A DNA stretch of 64,000 nt from Magicicada septendecula (taxonomy: Eukaryota; Arthropoda; Insecta; Hemiptera; Cicadidae): positions 85,489,654 through 85,553,653 of the forward strand of contig CM068367.1 of the NCBI GenBank assembly GCA_034769895.1. The letters are read 5' to 3'. Shown here in pieces: positions 36,224-47,149 of this stretch. A model generated the notes under the pieces. That model saw only the letters and a list, made by a program, of their open reading frames with translations, ran no database searches and was not told where the DNA came from. A program made the position numbers and the translations under genes. Each line of letters opens with the position of its first letter. The stretch's first letter is position 1.

Positions 36224-37150
36224 AATCGGTATGGAGAACCATATATGACTTCCATGTCCTAAAATTTATATTTAAAATAATTTAAATATTAACTAAGTGG
36301 ATGCTTGAGTTCTGAAGAAATGATGTATCAGCTAAAATGGTACCCCCATGTCAGGTGGGTGAAGACTATCCTCAACTTTCGTGAAGGACTGTACTTTTGA
36401 ATAAAATGTTTGTAGGTTGAACGAAGAGCTGCCAAAGGGAGCTACGATCTGATTCCTGTAATGAACTTAGGCTCTTGCTGCGAGTTATCGGCCGAGGGTG
36501 AATGGTGTCTATAGTGTTATCAAAGTCTTTCCTGTTAATACAAACTAGTCATTTTCTTTTTTAAAATCGAGTCTTTCTTTCTTTCTTTCCATTCGTCTTT
36601 TGAATTCCAGAACGACGATTCTGTTTACCCGTATAATTATAAATTTCTTCCTTAATACGTTTGTGTCTTCTGTTTAACACCCACCATTCTGATCCATGTC
36701 ATAACGCTATATTCCACACAGGCTAGTAAATAACTAGTCATCAGGGAGGTCAAAATATTTTCCAGGAGGGGCAAACAATTTTCCAGAGGAGAAAAATATT
36801 TATATATTTTTCATACATACACACATGCACATATTAGTTTGTAATTCTTATATTATAACAGAAATAAGTACACAGATTGTATTAATTTATTAAAACATTT
36901 ATTGCTTCAAAATATGCATAAATTAATGGCTTGTAAAAGTAGTGCTCAAGTTTCCAAAGTTTTAATATTATTATGTCCATAATCAAAACATCAGAGCAGG
37001 TTTTAGTGTGTATGAGGGTACACCGTAGAAAAAAAATTCAACATGCCCTATGGAGGGTTGCTCAGAGTAAAACTGCGAATCTACAGTGTACGTTTCACAG
37101 AACAAGCACGCAGAAAAGAAGGATCGCTCCAAAGTCTCTCATGGACCCTA
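36224..37150 (+). repeat. 930-bp block, first copy
   Basis: It begins with the module A start (tcggtatggagaaccata), passes through about 600 bp not seen elsewhere in the window except its twin, and ends in inverted module G (ttaatattattatgtccata to gcatcttgcag). The twin at 42901-43853 is nearly identical. The main differences are a longer (TTTC)n in the twin and a small insertion near 43065. No protein is recognised in it. Confidence 0.9.
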
Positions 37151-37775
37151 AGCATCTTGCAGAGGGTTCACTCCCTAAAGACGAAAAGTCTGTTTGTGAA
37201 CCGTTCCTCTGTAAACACGTGCAGTTACACTGGTGAGCAATCCACATGAAGCAAATCACTGTCCACGCTGGACACCTTTTCAGCTTGCACACGTGTTGAT
37301 GTGGGTTTCGGCACTTTCCATTTAAAAAGCGTGCAAACGTAAGAAAATAAAAATGAGTGAGGCCAAGAAATAACGCGAATTGTGTGTGTGTGTCCTGCCT
37401 GCTTTTTTATTGCAGTACTCCTAATAATAAAACTGTGTGAATTTGACATTACATAATTGAGATATGCTTGCCTGCCAGGAACGATATGTTTTCACTCATA
37501 TAAGATTTAAATTAAAATGAAAAAATATAAATTTATTGCCTGGCAACAAAATTATTTTATTTTTAACAATTACCATTGTTTGAAAAAGTTTAAATGAATT
37601 TTCAAGTACCATACTTTACTCTTGTTAAAACATAAAACATTGCAGGTAAACTACCCCTTCCCATTAACCGAAATTCACCAAAATCAATAGGCCTTGAGTC
37701 CTCTGCAAATCAGGGATGTGTGCAAAACATTATATGATTCTCTTTGAATTTACAGCAGCTATCGTTTGCCATAAA
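37151..37775 (-). repeat. Inverted modules F, E and D
   Basis: Continues the inverted module G of the block to its left. F runs to about 37490, E to about 37610 and one D unit to about 37775. Together with 38299-40774 it makes an inverted arrangement around module A. Confidence 0.8.
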
Positions 37776-37782
37776 AAAAAAA

Positions 37783-38078
37783 TCGGTATGGAGAACCATA
37801 CATGACTTCCACATTCTACGATTTATATTTAAAATCATTTTTGAAAAGAAATATTTCCATTGAAATTACTTTTTTCTATTTACTGCTTCAGCCTTAACCA
37901 CAGTACTGTGGTCACTACTGTATACCACTCGCACTCGATTTTCACTGATGATGGAAGTTGATGGCAGTGCCAAAATGTCTGGTTTGCAGAAAACATTGGA
38001 CTACGGCCAAACAGCCCGGGAAGGAATTTTAACAACAAAATACTTCTTTTTTGCCGATAACGTAGTACACATATAAAA
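37783..38078 (+). repeat. Module A, copy 2
   Basis: Plus orientation from atcggtatggagaaccatac to gataacgtagtacacat. It keeps ccacagtactgtgg. It is diverged from the other copies (tgatggcagtgcc, aacagcccgg). Confidence 0.85.
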
Positions 38079-38130
38079 TGAAAAGTATTTTATTAGAAAT
38101 GTTCAGCTTTGAATTATATGTGTTCTGATT

Positions 38131-38282
38131 TTTACTTCCATATTCCTTAAGGAATGGAAGTATGGTGATGGCAAAAAAAATCGTGTTCGAGATTATTGCA
38201 GATTCTGATTCTACTACACTCAAAACATGAAAAAAAGTCGTTTTCCGAAAAGTGTCTGTGTGTGTGTGTGTCTGTCTGTGTG
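38131..38282 (+). repeat. Module H and (TG)n
   Basis: acttccatattccttaagga, then aaaatcgtgttcgagattat and a (TG)n/(CTG) tract. It matches 30131-30296 and the inverse of 62030-62138. Confidence 0.8.
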
Positions 38283-38298
38283 TAGATTTTTTTTCTAT

Positions 38299-39099
38299 GG
38301 CAAACGATAACTGCCGCAAATTCAAACAGAATAAAATAATTTTTTGCATACAGCTCTGATTTGTAGAGTACTCGCGACCTATTGTTTTTGGTGAAGATCG
38401 GTTGAGGGAAAGGGGTAGTTTACCTGCAACGGTTTTTTTTATCAAGGGAATTTTTTTTTTTGGCAAACGATAACAGCCGCAAATTCAAACAGAATCAAAT
38501 AATGTTTCGTATACAGCCCTGAATTGTAGAGTTCTCACGACCTATTGTTTTTGGTGAAGATCGGTTAAGGGAAAGGGGTAGTTTACCTGTAACGTTTTAT
38601 GTTTTAACAAGGGTATTTCCTATGGCAAACGATAACAGCCGCAAATTCAAACAGAATCAAAAGATTATTTGCATACAGCCCTAAATTGTAAAGTTCTCAA
38701 GATCTATTGTTTTTGGTGAAGATCGGTTAAGGGAAAGGGGTAGTTTACCTGCAACGTTTTTTTAACAAGGGTATTTTCTATGGCAAACGATAACAGCCGC
38801 AAATTCAATCAGAATCAAATAATTTTTTGCATACAGCCGTGATTTGTAGAGTACTTTAGACCTATTGTTTTTGGTGAAGATCGGTTAAGGGGAAGGGGTA
38901 GTTTACCGGCAACGTTTTTTTATCAAGCGTATTTTCTATGGCAAACGATAACAGCCGCAAATTCAAACAGAATCAAATAATTTTTTGCATACGTCCCTGA
39001 ATTGTAGAGGTCTCAAGGACTTTCGATTTTGATGAAGATCGGTTGAGGGGAAGGGGTAGTTTACCTGCAACCTTTTACGTTTTAACAAGAATAAAGTAC
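38299..39099 (+). repeat. Satellite-like array D, five units of about 160 bp
   Basis: The phrase ggcaaacgataac begins units at 38299, 38462, 38624, 38782 and 38940 (spacing 163, 162, 158, 158). Each unit holds a conserved core gtgaagatcggttaaggg and a following ggtagtttacc. Between units the spacer varies. Other arrays or single units are at 30300, 31045, 37610, 41235, 42478, 61150 and 63570. Confidence 0.92.
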
Positions 39100-39200
39100 T
39101 TGAAAATTCATTTATACTTTTTGAAACAATGGTAATTGTTAAAAATAAAATAATTTTGTTGCCAGGCAATAAAATTATAATTTTTTCATTTTAATGTAAA

Positions 39201-40122
39201 TCTGTACATAGTATAAAGTAAAGTCGGTGCGTTTTCTCTGTGTTTTAAATCGCTAATCTCAGGAAGTACTGAACGGATTTTATTCAAGTTTTCGCCAATA
39301 GATAGAGTGTCTATCGAGGAACATTTATGTGTATAATTAATACATATATGTTGTACATTAGCTTAGCTATCACGGTTTATGTCAAGTAAGTGCTATAGTT
39401 TACATCTTATATATAAAAATGAATGTTTCTTTGTTTGTCCCGTATGCGTTCCTATACCATTCATCCGATTGCGATGAAACTTCGGCGAGTTGTTGTGCGC
39501 ATGTCCGCTAAGGTTTCTTCCACATCTCCTCCTAAACCACTGTATCGAATTCATCCAAACTTGGCACAAATATTTTACGCAACGGGAGAACCAACATAGG
39601 ATAGGTGTTTTTTCGATGGGGTCCTTTTGGGGGTTCTTTGGGGTCTTCCACATCGCCTCCTAAACCACTGGACCGATTTCAACCAAACTTGGCACAAATA
39701 TTTTACGCAAAGGGAGAACCAACATAGGACAAGTGTTTTTTTCGATACGATCCTTTGGGGGGTCCTTTGGGGTCTTCCACGTCTCCACCTAAACCATTGG
39801 ACCGATTTCAACCAAACTTGGCACAAATATTTTACGCAACGGGAGAACCAACATAGGACAGGTGTTTTTTTCGATACGATCCTCTGGGGGGTCCTTTGCG
39901 GTCTTAAAAAACTATTAGATCTGGTTACTATGGCAACCCAATAGAATAGATTCTGTTCTAAATATATTATCGCATTAAATTGAAGACCACGCGAACGAAG
40001 TTGTGGGCAACAGCTATTTATTTTTAAGAAGCCTACTTTAATTAAACTTTATTATTAATTAAACTAACATTTTCATTACGTACAACGTGAAACTCCGTAG
40101 CGAAGCACGGGTATTCTGCTAG
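39201..40122 (+). mobile_element. Non-autonomous Helitron 3, 922 bp, with readable empty site
   Basis: It begins TCTGTACATAG after A at 39200 and ends GCGAAGCACGGGTATTCTGCTAG before T at 40123. At 61044-61066 the same module E/F junction is present without the insertion (inverse reads aatgtacatcatgtataag), which fits precise insertion between A and T. A second Helitron-like start (TCTTATATATAAAAATG) is at 39405, so this may be two nested or fused elements. It carries three 128-bp units and the 3' end shared with Helitron 2. No ORF. Confidence 0.78.
39518..39903 (+). repeat. Three tandem 128-bp units inside Helitron 3
   Basis: Units start at 39518, 39646 and 39775 with the same ttccac...cctaaacca opening as in Helitron 1. 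The sequence after the array (aaaactattagatctggtta) also matches Helitron 1. Confidence 0.9.
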
Positions 40123-40774
40123 TCATGTATAAGAGAAAATATATCGTGCGTGGCAGGCAAGCATATCTCAGTTATGTACTGTTTACGTTTCCATTTTATT
40201 ATTATCACTACCGCAATAAAAAGGCAGGGAAGACACACACACACACACACACACAGACAATTCGCGTTATTTCTGGCCTCATTCATGTTTATTTTCTTAC
40301 ATTTGCACGGTTTTTAAATGGAAAGTGCCGAACCCATACCAACATAACGCATGCTAGCCGAAAAAGTGTCCAGCGTGGATAGCGATTTGCTTCCTGTGAA
40401 TCGCTGGGCAGTGTAACTGCACGTGTTTACAGAGGAACGATTCATAGACAGACTTTTCGTCTTTAGAGAATGAACCCTCTGCAAGATGCTGAGGGTCCAT
40501 GAGTGACTTCGGAGCGCTCCTTCTTTTCCGCGTGTTTGTTCTGTGAAACGTACACTGTAGATTCGCAGATTTATTCTAAGCAACGCTCAATAGGAAATGT
40601 TGAAAATTTTTGTCCACGGTGAACCCTCATACACACTAAACCTGCTCTGATGTTTTAATTACGGACATCATAATATTAAAACTTTGGAAACTTGAGCACT
40701 ACTTAATGGAGATCAATCATTAACTTATACAAGCCATTAATTTTATGCATATTTTATATATATATATATATATA
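40123..40774 (+). repeat. Modules F and G
   Basis: Continues module E, which the Helitron interrupts. An (AC)n tract is at 40231-40255. G starts after gagtgacttcgg and runs to the AT-rich tract (tatata)n at 40755-40775. Close to the copy at 30643-31429. Confidence 0.82.
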
Positions 40775-41080
40775 TGTGTACAACGTTATCGGCAACAAAG
40801 AAGTAGTTTTTGTTAAAATTCCTTCCCGGGATATTTGGCCGTAGTCCAATGTTTTCTACAAAACCAGACGTTTCGGCAATGCCATTGACTTCCATCATCA
40901 GTGAAAATCGAGTGCGGTAACGTGAGGTGGTATATGTTAGTGACCACAGTACTGTGGTTAAGGCTGAAGCAGTAAGTAGAAAGAAGTAGTTTCTATGGTA
41001 ATATTCCATTTCGAAAATGATTTTAAAAATAAATCTTAGAATATGGAAGTCATGTATGGTTCTCCATACCGATATTTTAA
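40775..41080 (-). repeat. Module A, copy 3
   Basis: Minus orientation, nearly identical to the copy at 31430-31735. Contains ccacagtactgtgg and the terminal hairpin tatggttctccata. Confidence 0.87.
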
Positions 41081-41234
41081 TCAAATCAAACAATTCAATT
41101 CAATTTCTTTTTTTTTCTATAGATTAACTCGGTAAAGCTCTTGGATTCACAACATGTTTTATGGGTCACAGGGTTGTTTTTACAATTTATAATTAACATG
41201 ATTTATTCTAAACTTATTTTTACTTGTCTCTGAT
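41081..41234. other. Spacer, nothing recognised
   Basis: AT-rich, no feature. Confidence 0.3.
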
Positions 41235-41865
41235 GTACATAATGTTTTGCATACATTCCTGAGCTATAGAGAACTCAATGTTTGTTGACTTTGGTGAAGA
41301 TCAGTTAAGGGAAAGGGGTAGTTTACCTGCAACGTTTTAGTTTTAACAAGGGTAATTTTTTCTATGACGAACGATAACTGCTGTAAATTCAAAGAGAATC
41401 AAATAATGTCTTGCATGCATCACTGAATTGTAGAGGACTAAAGACCTATTGATTTTGGTGAAGATCAGTTAAGAGAAAGGGGTAGTTTACCAGCAACGTT
41501 TTATGTGATAACAAAGTTAATTTTTTCTATGATGAATGATAACTGCCGTAAATTCAAACATAATCAAATAAGTTTTTGCATACATCCCTAAATTGTAGGG
41601 CGCTCAAGGCCTGTTGATTTTGGTGAAGATCGGTTAAGGGAAAGGGGTAGTTTTGCCTGCAACATTTTATGTTGTAACAAGAGAACGTTTTTCATGAAGA
41701 ACGATAACTGCCGTAAATTGAAACAGAATCAAATAATTTTTTACATATGTCCCTGAATTGTAGAAGACTCAAAGCCTATTGATTTTGGTGAAGATCGGTT
41801 ACGGGGAAAGGGCAGTTTACCGGAAACATTTTTTGTTGTAACAAGAGTAAAGTACTTAATTTTGA
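41235..41865 (+). repeat. Array D, four diverged units
   Basis: Units with cgataactgc and a core gaagatc[a/g]gttaaggg recur at about 160-bp spacing. They are more diverged than the 38299 array (tatgacgaacgataac instead of tatggcaaacgataac), so this is an older or different subfamily. Confidence 0.8.
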
Positions 41866-42009
41866 TAAATAAAGTATCCTGATAAGAAGATCTTAATAAT
41901 CCACTGAAGAAACATAGATGAAATATCTATAAATGAAGATGCTAGTTGAACAGGGTGGGGGTAATTTTCTATAAATGAAAATTATAGTTGAAGGGGGAGG
42001 GGATAATTT

Positions 42010-42318
42010 TTATGTGTACTACGTTATCGGCAACAAAGTAGTAGTTTGTTGTTAAAATTCCTTCCAGGCTGTTTGGCCGTAGTCCAATGTTTTCTGCAAA
42101 ACCAGACGTTTTGGCAGTGCCGTCGACTGCCATCATCAGTGAAAATCGAGTGCGATAACGTATGGTGATATACGTTAGTGACCACAGTTCTGTGGTTAAG
42201 GCTAAAGCAAAGAGTGGAAAGAACTAGTTTCTATGGAAACATTTCATTTCGTAAATGATTTTAAATATAAATCTTAGAACATGGAAGTCATGTATGGTTC
42301 TCCATACCGATATTTACT
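42010..42318 (-). repeat. Module A, copy 4
   Basis: Minus orientation. The palindrome is altered here (ccacagttctgtgg). It begins with gtgtactacgttatcggc. Confidence 0.84.
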
Positions 42319-42800
42319 TCCATGTTCCATAATGAAATGGAAGTATGGTCATGGCAAAAAAAAATCGTGTTCGGGATAACGGCAGATTCTGATTGTACTA
42401 CCCTAAAAACATGAAAAAAAGTCATTTTTCGAAATTTGTGTGTGTGTGTGTGTGTTTCTGTGTGTAGAATTTGTTCTATGGCAAACAATAACAGCCTCAA
42501 ATTCAAACAGAATAAAATAATTTTTTGTATACAGCTCTGAATTGTAGAGTACTCAAGGCCTATTGTTTTTGGTGAAGATCGGTTAAGGGAAAGCGGTAGT
42601 CTACCTGCAACATTTTATGTTTTAACAAGGGTAATTTTTTCTATGACGAACGATAACTGCCGCATATTCAAACAGAATCAAATAATTTTTTGCATACATC
42701 TCTGAATTGTAGAGGACTCAAGGCCTTTTGATTTTGGTGAAGATCGGTTAACGGGAAGGAGTAGTTTACTGGCAACGTTTTATGTTTTAACAAGAGTAAT
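42319..42800 (+). repeat. Module H, (TG)n and two D units
   Basis: Module H (acttccatgttccataatga) is followed by (TG)n at 42438-42460 and D units beginning near 42478 and 42640. A second H start is at about 42804. Confidence 0.78.
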
Positions 42801-42900
42801 TTTACTTCCATGTTCCATAAGGATATTTTTTTCATGGCGAAAAAAATCGTGTTCGAGATAACAGCAGATTCTGATTGTACTACCATCAAAACATGAAAAA

Positions 42901-43250
42901 CATCGGTATGGAGAACCATACATGACTTCCATGTCCTAAAATTTATATTTAAAATCATTTAAATATTAACTAAGTGGATGGTTGAGTTCTGAAGAAATGA
43001 CGTATCAGCTACAATGGAACCCCCATGTCAGGTGGGTGAAGACTATCCTCAACTTTCGTGAGGAAGGACTGTACTTTTGAATAAAATGTTTGTAGGTCGA
43101 ACGAAGAGCTGCCAAAGGGAGCTACGATCTGATTCCTGTAATGAACTTAGGCTCTCGCTGCGAGTTATCGGCCTAGGGTGAATGGTGTCTATAGTGTTAT
43201 TAAAGTCTTTCCTGTTAATACAAACTAGTCATTTTCTTTTTTAAAATAGA

Positions 43251-43281
<31 letters not shown>

Positions 43282-43853
43282 CATTCGTCTTTTGAATTCC
43301 AGAACGACGATTCTGTTTACCCGTATAATTATAAATTTCTTCCTTAATACGTTTGTGTCTTCTGTTTAACACCCACCATTCTGATCCATGTCATAACGCT
43401 ATATTCCACACAGGCTAGTAAATAACTAGTCATTAGGGAGGTCAAAATATTTTCCAGGAGGGGCAAACAATTTTCCAGAGGAGAAAAATATTTATATATT
43501 TTTCATACATACACACATGCACATATTAGTTTGTAATTCTTATATTATAACAGAAATAAGTACACAGATTGTATTAATTTATTAAAACATTTATTGCTTC
43601 AAAATATGCATAAAATTAATGGCTTGTAAAAGTAGTGCTCAAGTTTCCAAAGTTTTAATATTATTATGTCCGTAATCAAAACATCAGAGCAGGTTTTAGT
43701 GTGTATGAGGGTACACCGTGGAAAAAAAATTCAACATTCCCTATGGAGGGTTGCTCAGAGTAAAACTGCGAATCTACAGTGTACGTTTCACAGAACAAAC
43801 ACGCGGAAAAGAAGGATCGCTCCAAAGTCTCTCATGGACCCTGAGCATCTTGC
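42901..43853 (+). repeat. 930-bp block, second copy
   Basis: Near-identical to 36224-37150, with a (TTTC)n of 8 units against 4-5 in the first copy. The match stops sharply at gcatcttgcag, where the first copy continues into module F. Confidence 0.9.
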
Positions 43854-44295
43854 AGTTTTTGAGATACACTGTGTCAAACACTTGTGTGTTGCTTGCAATA
43901 TTCATATAATTTAGGCGCTGCTATACCTTGATGTAATGTATTAATTTCGAAAAGAAATGTTATTATAGATATTACTGTACTTTAACTATTTCACAACTTA
44001 ATAATAAAGGATTACTTTATTGATCATACTTGTTATAATATTCTAATTGTTCTTTTTTACTAAAACAATTATTTTCATTTAATTTTAAAGTAGTAAAATA
44101 AACGCAAAACAGAAAGCTTGTTTTAAGAGTTAAATATTTAGATAGTTAGTCACAAGGCCTCATGCTCTCAATTATTAGATTAGATTATTAAACACACAGA
44201 AAAAGGAAAATAATCAAAGCTGCTGCATATGATGGTAAGGTCTAGTATTTACTTACACAAACTTACTTGGATGGTAGCTTAGACAAATATTTTCT
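43854..44295. other. AT-rich sequence left of the hAT transposase
   Basis: It begins where the repeat block breaks. It could be the 3' untranslated part of the hAT element to the right. No clear inverted terminus matching its right end (CAGTGGCGGCTCG in inverse) was found. Confidence 0.4.
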
Positions 44296-46522
44296 TTAAG
44301 TACAGTTTTTGTAAACAAAGACCATCCTTCTATCTTTTCTTGACACAAAAACATCAATAACTCTTTCATTGAAATTATGGATGTTAGAAATCATTTCCTT
44401 CTCGATTGCAAGCATGGCTAAAGCTGTAAGCCTCTCTTGACATATCGTAGACCGCAAAAATGTCTTTATCCGTTTTAGGGTTGAAAAACACCTTTCAGCT
44501 TCAGCAGTCGTCATTGGTATTGTTGCAATAATTAATAACAGTTTATAACTTTCAGGAAATGATGACAATAAGTTGTTTTCAATAAAAAACTGTAAAAGAC
44601 TAACAGCACCACGCATGTTTCTGAAATCAGTTCTTTTGTAAATTATTTCAAGCTCTGTCTTGAGACGATTTTTTTCAAGAAATGAATACACATTTACTGT
44701 ATCTTCAAGCAATTTCTCGGGGAATTTCTGTTCAAACTCTTCAAACTTTTGTGATTCAAAAAGAGATACAGCTGAGCAAGATGTTGTGAATGAAAATCTT
44801 GTTTTTATTTGCGTTGTAATAATGTCACAGGTTTCCTTGGCAGCCACTGTTCTACTTAAGTAAAAATCTTCTTCACGCCTCGATCGTTTAGGTGCATTTT
44901 CTGGGTACTGATTAACCAGCTCTGTCACTTTGTCCATGTTAGCTCTTTCCTTATCAATGGCTTTGACGAAGTGGTCAACATTGGCTTTAGTTCTCACAGC
45001 ATCAGTGTAAGTTAGCTGTAATTGGTTGTACAAAATATCCACATGTGGCATTAATCTGTGAAAAATAGAAAGCCAAAATATAAACTTATTATCTCAAGGA
45101 GACGAGCTAGAGCACCAGCTTTAATTATGGTGGTTGGTTGCTTAGAGGTTGATTGGATTTCCTCCATACATTCAATTAATTCCTCTCTGTACTCAAAAAC
45201 AGTATTAACAGTTCTGCTCTTAAAATTCCACCTTGTAGCTGACGCCCGAGGTATTCGTTTGCCAACTATCTTGTCCAAAACAGCCACTCTCTGAGGGGAA
45301 TTCGAAAAAAAAATTTGTTATATCACTTAAGTCCGAAAAAAAAATTCTGACATCTTGGTTTTGGCTTGTTGCTTGAGCTACAATAAAGTTCAACTGATGA
45401 GCGTAACAGTGAATGAAAAAAGCATGTTTATAGGTTTGTTGCACTATGGTCTGCACGCCAGCATGGTGCCCACTCATTACATTCGCACCGTCATAGCTTT
45501 GAGATACGAGTTTTTCTGGATTTTGCACAACATAATCTAAACTGGTACAAATACATTTGGCTATAGATTCTGCGTCGTGCCCTTCAGGGTTATCAAATTT
45601 CCAAAATCTTTCAACTGGTTGTCCATTAGCTAAAACATAGCGGAAAACTATAACTAACTGAAATACAGACGAGATGTCTGATGTTTCGTCCGCAATCAAA
45701 GAAACATACTGTGCAGTTTTTATTTCTTCTATTATGTTTTCTTGACATACAAAAAGCATACAATCTAACAATTCATTTTGAATTTCTTTCGAGGTACCTT
45801 TAAAGACAGTAGCGGTACTCAAGTGTTCTTTTAAAGATGAGTCAAGTTCTGCAGAAAAGTTTACAAGCCCTTTAAATATGCCAGGATTTAAGGAATCGTC
45901 ATCCTCACGATGACCTCGAAGGGCCAACTCAAATGCACCGCAAAATTTAATACAGTCTATAAGCTTAGAAAGGACATACGTATTTTTAGTCACTTGTTCA
46001 TTGTGCTTTTTAATATTTTGTCGATAAGCACTGTCAAGCTGCTGACGAACGTCAACCTTTCCCAGCAAATTAAAATCCAATGTAGCACTTATGTGTCCAT
46101 GAGAACTTTCGTGTTTTTTAATTTTTTTATTCAAATGAGCTAAGTCACAAACGCCGTTTTTCACCCAAGCAGGATCGCCCTTTTCACGGGAAAATAACAA
46201 ACAAGGAAAACAAAATATTTTGTTTGTTAGTTCACAACCACAAAGCCAAGGAATTTTTTCGTATAGCTCTTCTTTAAATTCTCTTTTAAAAGTTCTAGAT
46301 TTTGATGTCGATGTTTGACTTATATTACCCTTTCAGTCCCTAATTCGACTATAGTTGAATTATACCATATTGCACACCATACTAGTCGAATTGAGCACTG
46401 AAAGGGTTAAGTCGGGGCGTTGGCCTACCACTCTCTTTTATTGCTATTTTAACTTCTATGGGTAAACTGGCAAACGCTACTTCGTTTAAATTACTAACTG
46501 AGTACTTACAGGTACTTTCCAT
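44296..46522 (-). pseudogene. hAT transposase, near full length, two frameshifts and a MITE
   Basis: It starts at ATG 46522. The N-terminus carries a TTF-type zinc finger (IPWLCGC, then FCFPCLLFSRE and HLNKKIKKHE). The catalytic part shows SLIADETSD and HCYAHQLN. The C-terminus has the dimerisation motif TTAEAERCFSTLKRIK followed by RLTALAMLAIE. Frame breaks occur at about 45290 and 45055, and a 79-bp MITE (46328-46406) interrupts codons near the N-terminus. The whole would be about 700 residues, normal for this family (ZNF862/ZMYM1-like in host annotation). The enzyme cuts and pastes its own element and leaves 8-bp duplications. With two indels it is probably inactive, but decay is slight. 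Confidence 0.88.
46328..46406. mobile_element. 79-bp MITE within the hAT gene
   Basis: Inverted ends CCCTTTCAGTCCCTAATTCG and CGAATTGAGCACTGAAAGGG. It is flanked by TTA on both sides (right side TTAA). Removing it with one TTA leaves the hAT frame open across the site, so it entered the gene later. The target suggests PIF/Harbinger (3 bp) or, with a mutated left side, piggyBac (TTAA). Confidence 0.75.
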
Positions 46523-47007
46523 TATTGTACAGTAAATAAAAACAACAGTTCACTAGCTACACTATAATAGATAAACTGTAATTTCAACTAAAACTTTATC
46601 ACTAAAAAATAATCGAAACTGCAAAACACAAATGTAACACGCGCGCGCGCCAAGGTAAGGAGCATCCACCGTCAACTACAGCCGTGGAACTACGTACTGA
46701 GCTGAGCTGTGTCAGAGGCAGCTCTTCGGTATTCTCCGTTAAGCCGCTTGTAAACATGTTTCCCCCCCCTACCGCGAGCAAATGGACTCACCCGTCTGTC
46801 GTATATCCCATTCAGTCCGCTCCCAGCCACTGGCGCGTCAGTACACTTAACTTCACTTGGCGCGCTCTACACTGTTTTTCATTGTCCGCTCTTTTAAACT
46901 TACTGAATATAAGCCATTTTAGTACTGCGTCAATAAAGATGTATAATTTATATCGTATAATTATTTTTATAGGGGGTTCACGTGCTCTTATGGACGAGCC
47001 GCCACTG
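46523..47007 (-). mobile_element. 5' region and terminus of the hAT element
   Basis: The right end, read inward on the minus strand, is CAGTGGCGGCTCGTCC, a typical hAT terminus. The stretch between it and the ATG includes (gc)n at 46640-46651 and a C run at 46759-46766, and is presumably promoter and leader. The flank gcttaggc (47008-47015) should be the target duplication, but no copy was found on the left. Confidence 0.65.
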
Positions 47008-47149
47008 GCTTAGGCACAAATATCGATCCCCAAATGACCGCGGAACGTCTTCAGCACAGTTGCGTTATGAGTAAACACACTAGAACTTAGCGAACAAACA
47101 TCAAGCAACCTAAGTCGGCGGAAGTCACCTTCACGACTCGATATACTGT

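Noticed and set aside
38299..39099. CRISPR-like array of regular repeats
   Set aside because: Units are 160 bp and homologous over their whole length, with no short constant repeat and unique spacers. The setting is eukaryotic. It is a satellite-like array.
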